A DNA stretch of 5,966 bases from an uncultured Dechloromonas sp. (lineage in GTDB: Bacteria; Pseudomonadota; Gammaproteobacteria; Burkholderiales; Rhodocyclaceae), in NCBI GenBank assembly GCA_946477505.1, contig CAMKYP010000254.1:1-5966 (forward strand). The letters run 5' to 3'. The notes under the pieces are model-generated. The model was not told the origin of the DNA. It was given only the letters and a program-made list of their open reading frames with translations, and ran no database searches. This document shows, in pieces, positions 1 through 5,822 of this stretch (position 1 is its first letter; each line of letters starts with the position of its first letter). The position numbers were made by a program, and so were the translations under genes.

Positions 1-2
1 AG

Positions 3-89
3 GACGGTGCGACGATTGATGCCAAGGGGCTTGTTCCCGAGAAACTCGCAAAGCTTCTTGAACAAAATCTTGCCGATTTGGTTAGCTAG
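3..89 (+). CDS. C-terminal end of an unidentified protein (partial)
   Basis: Reading from base 3, 28 codons stay open to a TAG at 87-89. The residues end in KLAKLLEQNLADLVS, an alternating charged and leucine-rich stretch that looks like a genuine C-terminal helix. Codons are common ones, with no rare arginine or isoleucine codons. The start lies outside the window, so the family cannot be named. It runs towards the recombinase operon and stops about 260 bases short of ginD. If the operon model is right, it would be the last gene of the neighbouring island cargo. The minus strand is also open here, codon for codon, so the assignment rests on composition alone. Confidence 0.4.
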   Translation, partial: DGATIDAKGLVPEKLAKLLEQNLADLVS

Positions 90-108
90 TGAGACGAATT
101 TTTGGGAG

Positions 109-174
109 CTTCGGATTTTCCAGTGGACGCTAGGGCTGGAAAACCACCTCCCGACAAAATAGCCTTCGGATTTT
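109..174. repeat. 11-bp direct repeat, 55-bp period
   Basis: CTTCGGATTTT occurs exactly at 109-119 and again at 164-174. The first copy overlaps the left arm of the inverted repeat at 116-143. Function is unknown. Paired binding sites for an accessory protein or a remnant duplication are both possible. Confidence 0.6.
116..143. repeat. 8-bp perfect inverted repeat with 12-bp spacer
   Basis: TTTTCCAG (116-123) is the exact reverse complement of CTGGAAAA (136-143). It could fold as a hairpin downstream of the plus-strand gene ending at 89. Neither strand carries a run of T after the stem, so it is not a standard intrinsic terminator. Confidence 0.5.
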
Positions 175-191
175 ATGTAATGATCAGCACA

Positions 192-244
192 TGTTGCGTG
201 CGGTAACAATCTCGTAAAACCGGTATTGTTATCCACACGCAACA
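192..244. repeat. Long imperfect inverted repeat (19/20 bp arms)
   Basis: The left arm at 192-210 and the reverse complement of 225-244 agree over 19 bases, with one mismatch and one single-base gap. Both begin TGTTGCGTG and end TAACAAT. The 14-base centre at 211-224 ends in the palindrome ACCGGT. Arms of this size around a short centre are what paired recombinase or accessory-protein sites look like. As single-stranded DNA or RNA it would form a strong hairpin. No T run follows on either strand. Confidence 0.7.
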
Positions 245-259
245 ACTTCTGTGTTGCGT
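237..259. repeat. 8-bp perfect inverted repeat with 7-bp spacer: candidate recombinase core site
   Basis: ACGCAACA (237-244) and TGTTGCGT (252-259) are exact inverted repeats around the 7-base spacer ACTTCTG. This geometry, inverted arms around a 6-8 base crossover region, is the usual form of a tyrosine recombinase core site. The left arm is shared with the larger palindrome at 192-244, so three copies of the octamer sit within 68 bases. That it is an attachment site is inference. It could equally be an arm-type or operator site. Confidence 0.4.
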
Positions 260-319
260 ACGATATCGGTGGAATCTGTCCTGGTGCAACTGAGGCAAAA
301 CTGAAATCTATCCTTAACT

Positions 320-343
320 GCACGCCCTCCATTTGGAGTGTGC
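320..343 (-). terminator. Weak hairpin 10 bases after ginD
   Basis: CTCCA (327-331) pairs with TGGAG (334-338), and the flanking GCAC (320-323) can pair with GTGC (340-343) across an uneven internal loop. It starts ten bases after the ginD stop codon, where a terminator would be expected. The stem is interrupted and no U run follows on the minus strand, so termination here is doubtful. Confidence 0.22.
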
Positions 344-352
344 CGGGCATTT

Positions 353-838
353 TCATTTCCGCAGATCAACCACCTTAGGTTTGGCATTCACCTGCTGCTG
401 TAACTGAGCAATCACCTCATCCCGGATGCGCAGCAATTCCTCAAGTTCCTTGTTCCGGGCATCCAGCCGGTAATTAATCCTGGCCAGCGCTGCCACTTCG
501 GCTTGGGCTTCCTCGACCATGGTGCGGTATTCCTTCAACTTGGCTTCCGTCTCCGCCAAGGCTGACCTACTTTCCTTAAGTTGCGCCCGAGGCGTCGTGT
601 CGTTGATGCGGCGAATCTCGCTCAGTACCGGTTCGTGGAAGCGGTATAGGGTGGCCCGATCCACGCCAGCTTCCTTGCATACCGAGGCGGCGGTCAGCTT
701 GGTGCCCTTGGGCACCTTTTGAGGATTTCCATTCACCAGGCGCCGGACGGCCAATTCCAGCTTCTGCCGGGTTTCCTTGACGGAATCCCGTCCATGGGCG
801 GCCAATGCTTCGATGCTCGCTTCGGGAACGCCGGTCAT
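353..838 (-). CDS. ginD: GinD / TnpC-like small helix-turn-helix and coiled-coil protein
   Basis: A 161-residue protein, fourth of the gin set. Residues about 47-69 (KLTAASVCKEAGVDRATLYR) read as a helix-turn-helix of the kind seen in TetR-type DNA-binding heads. Residues about 84-150 form a long charged heptad-like helix, predicted as a coiled coil for self-association or for contact with the recombinases. There are no catalytic motifs. In Tn554 the equivalent is TnpC, and in GInts the fourth small gin protein is required for both integration and excision. The likely role is as an accessory DNA-bending or assembly factor acting at the ends. The ATG at 838 overlaps the ginC TGA by four bases and has a near-perfect ribosome site seven bases upstream. 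The protein ends VVDLRK. The family call is good; the molecular role is inferred. Confidence 0.8.
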   Translation of the reverse strand: MTGVPEASIEALAAHGRDSVKETRQKLELAVRRLVNGNPQKVPKGTKLTAASVCKEAGVDRATLYRFHEPVLSEIRRINDTTPRAQLKESRSALAETEAKLKEYRTMVEEAQAEVAALARINYRLDARNKELEELLRIRDEVIAQLQQQVNAKPKVVDLRK

Positions 839-2688
839 GCGACCACCTCCTGTCCGTCTAGTCGGTGCAGCACCTTCTCTGCGTAGCCAATGATTTGCTG
901 CGACCGCGCCCGACCGCCTGGCCCCATGTCATCCAGGGCGAGAGCTTGCCGCTGCTGTTCCAGAATGCCCTCCCATACGGGCCGATGCTCGGGACCGATG
1001 ATGCCGTAGTTGCAATCAACGCACATCTGCGCTTCGAATACGCACAGTCCACCGCAGCCGGTGCCCTTGGCATTGCCGACGCACCAGGAGTGGCCCGTGC
1101 CGTTCAGGGTGATGGTGCCGGCGTATTCTCGGATCAGTTCTTCCTTGTTGGCTGCGGTACGAACAGATGAGCGCCAGTCGCTCAGCCAGTGGCTCCCGTT
1201 GGCGAGCGGGGCGTCAGAGTCCAGGTAGCCGGTCATGATCTCCGACTGGCGCCCAAGTTTTTCCTTGGCAACCATTTCCAGAAGCTCAACGTCGGACTCG
1301 AAGTCATCGGTCGCCCCGTCAGCGTAATAAGTCGTCATGTCCAGACTCCAGTGCCCGAAATGGTCGCGGAGCGTCAGCAGGTCACCCAACTCAGAACGGG
1401 CCACGAAATAGGCATAGGTTCGGCGGAATTGGTGGGTATGCAGCGGATAGGGGCGGAGGCCATCGCCGAGAATGGTGTTATCGGCGCAAAACCGCTTCAA
1501 TTCATCGTTCATGGCACTGCCCGAGACAACCGCGATTTCACCACGATTACTTCGCAGGAAGAGCTTGCTCCTGAACTTGCAGACAGCATGGAGCCTTTTC
1601 GTCAATCGCGCCTTCTCTTTGGCAATAGTATTGGGGAGCCTGGCCAGAAGTTCGCGCTCTTCTTGCCGTAGTTGCTCCCGAAGCGGCGCGGTGAGATGGC
1701 TGAGGACCGCCACGGCCTCCGCAACAATAGCCGGGACCAGCCAACGATGCGGCCGGACCCCAGTCTTGTAGATGGTGCCATGGAGCCAACACACATCCAT
1801 GCTGTCATCCTTGCTTCTTCCCCTAGCAATACACCCTTCCTCGATAGACATTGCCTCGGAATCACGGATACCGGAGAACATCGCAATCACAACGAAGCAA
1901 GCGGTACGGAGCTTGACGAACTCGGTGGTATTTACATCACTGGTGCTATCCACTACCTCCGAAGCTTCGCTGCGGAGTGCCGCGAGAATCGCGGGTGCGC
2001 GATTCCGAATGTAATCGATGGCAACGTCCGCGAGTTTGGACATAACGGTATCGGGAATGATCTCAGTCTTTGGCTTGCCGAAGTCTCCATGCTTCTTCAA
2101 TCCGGCCAGCGAAATAGCTGACTCGAAGGGCCAGGGCGGCAATTGAAGGGCATCATTGATATTGCCTCGCTGGAAATGCAGTTGCTCAACCAGGGATAAC
2201 CGGCCAGTAACCGTTGCCGGCGATGCTGGCTTACCGCTTTTCCCCTGCTTGGCGAACGGAACATAGTCGAGCGCCCGTCCGTCCATATCTGAAAATCGTG
2301 ATAGGCCGTTGGCCACCATCCAATACAACAGCGGGCGTAGTGCGGTAACCCTGGAGATGAGAGAGGTAAATATGGGACGTTTGCTCCCGGCATATGGCGT
2401 CACAAACAGCGACCAGATGAAATCCCTCGATGATTCCAGCAATGCAGCATTCGCCGGGTCGGTCAACCGTGTCCCGTTGGGCAGCGTGATGTTCCAGTCA
2501 ATCAGCTTTTGCGCAGGCCGAAGATTTTCTTGCGGGATGTAAGGGTAGAAGTCCCACACGTTGTCACCGAAGCGACTGACCACCAAGGGTGTTTCGTCAG
2601 GCAACAGCACAATCGAGACCGGCCTTTCGCGTTTTTCCGCCGAATGAACAACAGTCAACGGGCGAAGATCAAGCAGGCGAACTGTCAT
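835..2688 (-). CDS. ginC: GinC-type large tyrosine recombinase (integrase)
   Basis: A 617-residue site-specific recombinase that would cut and rejoin DNA through a 3'-phosphotyrosine link. The catalytic set is complete: R275 in FSGIRDSEAM, K308 in IYKTG, H419 and R422 in HQFRRTYAYF, H446 in DHFGHWSLD, and nucleophile Y455 nine residues later in TTYYAD. A basic, lysine-rich insert (about 335-375) lies between the lysine strand and HxxR. After the nucleophile an extended tail carries cysteines C536, C545, C549, C556 and C559, plausibly a zinc-binding fold. The length is about twice that of XerC/XerD and close to Tn554 TnpB (about 630 residues). The ATG at 2688 overlaps the ginB TGA as ATGA, with a weak GGAAAGG nine bases upstream, so translation is probably coupled. 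The protein is intact. Third-gene position and size fit GinC, though the GinB/GinC naming rests on order. Confidence 0.85.
   Translation of the reverse strand: MTVRLLDLRPLTVVHSAEKRERPVSIVLLPDETPLVVSRFGDNVWDFYPYIPQENLRPAQKLIDWNITLPNGTRLTDPANAALLESSRDFIWSLFVTPYAGSKRPIFTSLISRVTALRPLLYWMVANGLSRFSDMDGRALDYVPFAKQGKSGKPASPATVTGRLSLVEQLHFQRGNINDALQLPPWPFESAISLAGLKKHGDFGKPKTEIIPDTVMSKLADVAIDYIRNRAPAILAALRSEASEVVDSTSDVNTTEFVKLRTACFVVIAMFSGIRDSEAMSIEEGCIARGRSKDDSMDVCWLHGTIYKTGVRPHRWLVPAIVAEAVAVLSHLTAPLREQLRQEERELLARLPNTIAKEKARLTKRLHAVCKFRSKLFLRSNRGEIAVVSGSAMNDELKRFCADNTILGDGLRPYPLHTHQFRRTYAYFVARSELGDLLTLRDHFGHWSLDMTTYYADGATDDFESDVELLEMVAKEKLGRQSEIMTGYLDSDAPLANGSHWLSDWRSSVRTAANKEELIREYAGTITLNGTGHSWCVGNAKGTGCGGLCVFEAQMCVDCNYGIIGPEHRPVWEGILEQQRQALALDDMGPGGRARSQQIIGYAEKVLHRLDGQEVVA
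843..851 (-). promoter_or_regulatory. Consensus Shine-Dalgarno site of ginD inside ginC
   Basis: On the minus strand AGGAGGTGG lies at 851-843, seven bases before the ginD ATG at 838 and inside the last codons of ginC. It matches the anti-Shine-Dalgarno sequence far better than any other start in the operon. This suggests ginD is made in larger amounts than the recombinases. Confidence 0.75.
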
Positions 2689-4349
2689 AGCAAGGGGCCT
2701 TTCCAGGTGGGGTGCGGCGTGCTTCGCGCCCTGGCTCGGGCTTCCTCCACCTTGTTCGCCGAGAACAATGGTGCGATGTCGGCGTCGATCCGCCGAATGA
2801 TGGGGCTATAGGTTTTCAGCCAATGGGCAGCGTTTATTTTTGAGCGCTCGGCAATGAGCCGGTAGTAGAAGCTGAACAGTCGCCACAGGTCGTCCTCGAA
2901 GACGCACATGCTGGGGCACTTAAAGCAGGCGAAGAACTTCTTGCAGACTGATTCGTTCTCCCGAAACGGATTCTTGCAGCGGGCGATGCCCGTATTGTAG
3001 CCACCCGAGAGGAGGTCTTTCACGTCCTGCAACGGAATCTTGCCGTCCGCCGCCACCAGCACCTTGCCCTCGATCTCCTGGCTCGTGAAGACGCCAACCA
3101 AGGCATCAGCCACCAATGCATGATCCCGCTCGGCCTCGGGTGGAGCATCCACATAATGGCGGGCCGTGGTAGTCACCTTGGTGTGCCCAAGTGCCTGCTT
3201 CACCTTGCGAATATCCCGGCAGCGCCGGTACAACTCCGTTGCAAAGGTGGGCCGAGCACGGGACATATTCAGCGTAATCGGGTTGCCGGCATCATTGACC
3301 AGTGCGTGCCGTTTGCTGAAATCGCGCAGCGCTCGCGCAACCCGAGTCCCATCGAAGCGCACGACACCAGAATTCAACTTGGACCGAACCTGCATTCGTA
3401 CCAACAAAACAAAATTCCGATCCTCAACTTTAGCCTCCTCAATCAAAGGAGAGGTTATCGCACAGAGATATCGGAAGTGTTCGCCGATGTTTGCCGGAAT
3501 GGCCGTCAGCATACGCTTCCCAGATTCGTTCTCGGCGGCCACTATCGAGGTTGCCTGGCTGGACCACCCACGGCGTTTGTAGGTGACAAGCAGTTCTCTA
3601 TCTTCGATGGGATGCTTCTGTAGGCTGTCACGGTGCAAATCAAGCAGCGACTGGAGATTGCGGCCGGTGGCGAAGCCAAGAATGAGGATATGAACGGCAA
3701 TCACTTGGTCGTAGGACAGCGCATGCTCCTGATTGCCGTGGATCACCTGCAAATCGTTATGCAGGGCAGCCAGGATGCGCTTGTGTTCCGCGACCGAATA
3801 TGCCTCTCGACTAGGCATTAATCGATCAGCGTTAGGGAATGGATTTCGCGGGAAATCTAATTTTTTGCTAACCGCAGCCGAGTTTCTTTCCTGCCGGTTC
3901 CGAAGCAACGTTTTTACGTGATTAAAAGCTATCTTGCGTGCAGCCAGAGATAGGGGCTGCCCTTTTCTATTGCCACGCAAGGCTGGCTGTAATTCGAGCC
4001 AGGCCAAAAACTGGTCAACGACACTTCGATCAACCTGTGAGAGTAATGTGATGTTATCGACAGTCGGATCTGTGTCCTTCAAATAGCGCCAAAAACACTT
4101 GTATCCGGTGTTAAACATGCTTTTTAGCGTCGTCCCGACAAACTCAGTTCTGAGGCTCCAGAAAGCATCTCTCAAATGCCCAACAATCTCGTCTCGCCCA
4201 CAACCAAGGTGCTCCGTAAAGTCAAGGATAACCTTGCCATGGTGAGGGCAATCAACGGTGAGCTTCCACCCTGGCGGCATATCCACTACGCGGTCGCCGT
4301 CCATGATTAGGTTGACCCTGCGGTCGAGCTTCTGTCGTTTAATGGCCAT
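2685..4349 (-). CDS. ginB: GinB-type tyrosine recombinase (integrase) with Cys-rich tail
   Basis: A 554-residue recombinase starting MAIKRQKLD. I chose the ATG at 4349, which overlaps ginA by 11 bases. The frame is open up to a TTG at 4406, but those 19 extra codons lie wholly inside ginA. Visible catalytic residues are R230 in ATGRNLQSLLDL, K258 in VTYKRRGW, R366 in SRARPTFATEL, H389 in LGHTKVTTT and nucleophile Y399 in ARHYVD. The position of the first histidine of HxxR is held by S363, which is unusual. Beyond the nucleophile, C458, C469, C475, C478 and C482 form a cysteine cluster followed by an aromatic helix (LWRLFSFYYRL), as in Tn554-type TnpB proteins. The N-terminal half should contain the arm and core-binding domains. 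Part of the gene (about 3780-4200) is lower in G+C than its surroundings. The stop overlaps ginC by four bases. Confidence 0.83.
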   Translation of the reverse strand: MAIKRQKLDRRVNLIMDGDRVVDMPPGWKLTVDCPHHGKVILDFTEHLGCGRDEIVGHLRDAFWSLRTEFVGTTLKSMFNTGYKCFWRYLKDTDPTVDNITLLSQVDRSVVDQFLAWLELQPALRGNRKGQPLSLAARKIAFNHVKTLLRNRQERNSAAVSKKLDFPRNPFPNADRLMPSREAYSVAEHKRILAALHNDLQVIHGNQEHALSYDQVIAVHILILGFATGRNLQSLLDLHRDSLQKHPIEDRELLVTYKRRGWSSQATSIVAAENESGKRMLTAIPANIGEHFRYLCAITSPLIEEAKVEDRNFVLLVRMQVRSKLNSGVVRFDGTRVARALRDFSKRHALVNDAGNPITLNMSRARPTFATELYRRCRDIRKVKQALGHTKVTTTARHYVDAPPEAERDHALVADALVGVFTSQEIEGKVLVAADGKIPLQDVKDLLSGGYNTGIARCKNPFRENESVCKKFFACFKCPSMCVFEDDLWRLFSFYYRLIAERSKINAAHWLKTYSPIIRRIDADIAPLFSANKVEEARARARSTPHPTWKGPLL

Positions 4350-5469
4350 CGCGTAACACCCGGCAAATGTCAGCCTGGAAACCGTCCGCGTCGTCGTGCT
4401 GAACAAGATCGGCAGCGTGGATATATTTCTCGGTAGTGGTGATCGAACTATGTCCCATGCGGTCCCTGACCCAGAGCAGCGCCTGACTTTGAGTCTTAAC
4501 GCGACTTATGCGTAGCAGTTCGTAAGTGCCAAATGTGTGCCGTAGCATGTGAGGGTGGCATTTGATTCCAGTCTTCTCACTGAACCGGCGAAACGCATTA
4601 TTCAACCCGGTCAATGACAGCGCCTCGCCATCTTCGGAGAGAAATAAGCAGGTGGTTTCCTGCCCATGAGTGCGCTTATGCTTGACTAGCAGTTTCGGCC
4701 ATTCAAAGGTGAAGTAGTGGTACAACGCCGCGGCTAAATCGTAGGGCAGCATGACAGTGCGCTCCTTGTCACCCTTGGTCGGCGTCAGCGCCGGATCAAG
4801 GATCATGGCGATCTGTTTCGCGGGGTCTCGGCCCGCTGGGTTTGGCAGTACCCGGTAATCAAAGCCGGCGACCTCCTCGCGGCGCATCCCGGTCAATAGC
4901 ATCAAATACCCCATCAACTTCAGGCGATAGGGGGTCATGGACTCCAAAAAGGTCTTGGCCTGGTCCAGATGCAAGAATTTCGGCAAAGACTTGTGGGCGC
5001 GCACAGTCAATTCGTTGGCTTCGAACCGCCCGCCCGATGCATCGACATGGGCAAGGAATCCCTGCGGCTTGGAAACCCATATTTCCTCCTTCGAGAAAGG
5101 TATGGCGTGGGTGATTCCCTTCTTCAAGGCCCAGTCGTAGAAGGTGTCGACACAGCGGAGCCGCTGATTGACCGTGCCGCGCTTGCAGCCACGCTCCAGC
5201 ATGGCGTCCCGCCAGGCGCCGATTTGCGTCTGGTTAACGGTATCCCAGGCCAGGTCGTTGCCCTCCAGGAAAGCAAAGAACTCCAGAAGGTCATTCCCGT
5301 AAGTTCGCCAGGTCTTCTCGGAGCGTGTCCGTCCCTTGACGGTGGCCACGTAGCGCAGGTAATCGTTGGGCGCCGAAACCAGTTCCATCTCGGCATCACA
5401 GAGGAAAGGGATGTTGGGGCGAGGACGCCCGGCAACCATGAAGCTGGCGTCGGTGTAAAAGAGTTTCAT
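4339..5469 (-). CDS. ginA: GinA-type tyrosine recombinase (integrase)
   Basis: A 376-residue member of the XerC/XerD-like integrase family, closest in size to Tn554 TnpA (about 361). The N-terminal part (about 30-120) is a SAM-like core-binding domain containing TWRTYGNDLLEFFAFLE. The catalytic domain has all six residues: R196 in LTGMRREEV, K232 in PTKGDKERTV, H307 and R310 in HPHMLRHTFGT, H340 in MGHSSITTTEKY and nucleophile Y349. The likely role is strand exchange at the island ends together with GinB and GinC. I start at the ATG at 5469, which shares its A with the TGA of the upstream gene and has AAGGGG five bases upstream. A TTG three bases earlier is in frame but less likely. The stop TAA lies 8-10 bases inside ginB. 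No defect is visible. Confidence 0.88.
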   Translation of the reverse strand: MKLFYTDASFMVAGRPRPNIPFLCDAEMELVSAPNDYLRYVATVKGRTRSEKTWRTYGNDLLEFFAFLEGNDLAWDTVNQTQIGAWRDAMLERGCKRGTVNQRLRCVDTFYDWALKKGITHAIPFSKEEIWVSKPQGFLAHVDASGGRFEANELTVRAHKSLPKFLHLDQAKTFLESMTPYRLKLMGYLMLLTGMRREEVAGFDYRVLPNPAGRDPAKQIAMILDPALTPTKGDKERTVMLPYDLAAALYHYFTFEWPKLLVKHKRTHGQETTCLFLSEDGEALSLTGLNNAFRRFSEKTGIKCHPHMLRHTFGTYELLRISRVKTQSQALLWVRDRMGHSSITTTEKYIHAADLVQHDDADGFQADICRVLRDGH

Positions 5470-5768
5470 CAAAGCCCCTTCTGCCGCAAATAGGCCACCG
5501 CACCCCGAAAATCCGTACCGAAGAGATGGCTGGCCAGATCAACTGCACCGCCACCACCTTTCTCGGCACGGGTGTCGAAGAACTTGGTGCCGGTCAACAA
5601 AAGTTCAAATTCCCGGCCTCGCACCGTGGCATGCCAGCGTTCCGTACGGGCATCTTTCACCGGGACAAACGAAACATCCTTCTTGGCATGGTCGGCCAGC
5701 GCTGCCAATGCCCGGCTTGCCGCCATGGTGCGCCACCTACCCAGATCGGATTCCTCGACTCTCCCCAT
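5469..5768 (-). CDS. Small cysteine-free CHC2/primase-like protein, first gene of the operon
   Basis: A 99-residue soluble protein with no signal peptide or membrane segment. Residues 32-96 (VSFVPVKDARTERWHATV, then FELLLTGTKFFDTRA, then GGGGAVDLASHLFG and FRGAVAYLRQ) follow the pattern of the CHC2 zinc-finger domain at the front of DnaG- and plasmid-type primases: a beta hairpin, a GG-x-(A/I)-x-D turn and a final helix. There is not a single cysteine, so the zinc site is lost. No TOPRIM or polymerase domain follows, since the gene ends right after the domain. The ATG at 5768 has GGAG five bases upstream, and its TGA overlaps the ginA ATG by one base, so it is co-translated with the recombinases. 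A DNA-binding or directionality (excision) role is a guess. It could also be a retained fragment of a mobilisation primase. The fold similarity is recognised by eye only. Confidence 0.65.
   Translation of the reverse strand: MGRVEESDLGRWRTMAASRALAALADHAKKDVSFVPVKDARTERWHATVRGREFELLLTGTKFFDTRAEKGGGGAVDLASHLFGTDFRGAVAYLRQKGL
5475..5480 (-). promoter_or_regulatory. Ribosome binding site fixing the ginA start
   Basis: AAGGGG at 5480-5475 on the minus strand stands five bases before ATG 5469 but only two before the in-frame TTG at 5472. The spacing therefore favours the ATG. Confidence 0.5.
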
Positions 5769-5785
5769 CTCGTCTCCATATACCG

Positions 5786-5819
5786 CAGCTACTCGGCTTT
5801 CAAAGAAAGCCAGCTACTC
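5786..5819. repeat. Composite repeat: 9-bp direct repeats around a 7-bp hairpin
   Basis: CAGCTACTC occurs exactly at 5786-5794 and 5811-5819. Between them GGCTTTC (5795-5801) and GAAAGCC (5805-5811) are perfect inverted repeats with a three-base AAA loop, and the last C of the hairpin is the first base of the second direct repeat. The block ends 18 bases before the first start codon of the operon. It could be an operator for a dimeric repressor, an mRNA leader hairpin or a recombination site. Confidence 0.75.
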
Positions 5820-5822
5820 AAC

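Larger units (their letters stand above)
90..352. other. Repeat-rich intergenic region downstream of ginD
   Basis: This stretch separates the convergent partial gene from ginD. I find no RNA gene and no convincing protein. It holds an 11-base direct repeat, an 8-base inverted repeat, and a tight cluster of inverted copies of TGTTGCGT between 192 and 259. A small hairpin lies at 320-343. A minus-strand frame that begins in the ginD stop codon stays open across the whole region, but its composition is poor (see findings). The palindromes suggest protein-binding or recombination sites rather than coding sequence. Confidence 0.5.
353..5768 (-). mobile_element. Recombination module of a GInt-type genomic island (ginABCD plus one extra gene)
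   Basis: Three adjacent, co-directional and mutually different tyrosine recombinases (376, 554, 617 residues) are followed by a small helix-turn-helix/coiled-coil gene. This is the defining content of GInts and resembles the tnpABC arrangement of Tn554 with one more recombinase. RIT elements also have three recombinases, but theirs are mostly 300-430 residues and lack the fourth gene. Known GInts carry the operon at one end, then cargo, then a short AT-rich far end. Only the module is visible here. The island borders are not proven. Confidence 0.7.

Noticed and set aside
116..143. Intrinsic terminator for the plus-strand gene
   Set aside because: The stem is good but no T run follows it on either strand.
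192..259. CRISPR array
   Set aside because: The repeats are only 8 bases, in both orientations and irregularly spaced; no cas gene is present.
1189..2121. Long plus-strand open frames opposite ginC (1189-1671 and 1672-2121)
   Set aside because: They are antisense to a gene with a complete catalytic set, have no good ribosome sites, and their translations show no domain pattern.
4350..4406. Upstream TTG start for ginB giving 573 residues
   Set aside because: The extra codons lie entirely within ginA, and the ATG at 4349 fits the overlap pattern of the operon and gives a sensible N-terminus.
353..5469. RIT (recombinase-in-trio) element
   Set aside because: Three recombinases fit, but two are far larger than RIT proteins, a fourth TnpC-like gene is present, and no matching terminal inverted repeats flank the operon.
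4969..5493. 174-codon plus-strand frame opposite ginA
   Set aside because: It lies opposite a well-supported recombinase; its composition is that of an antisense shadow.
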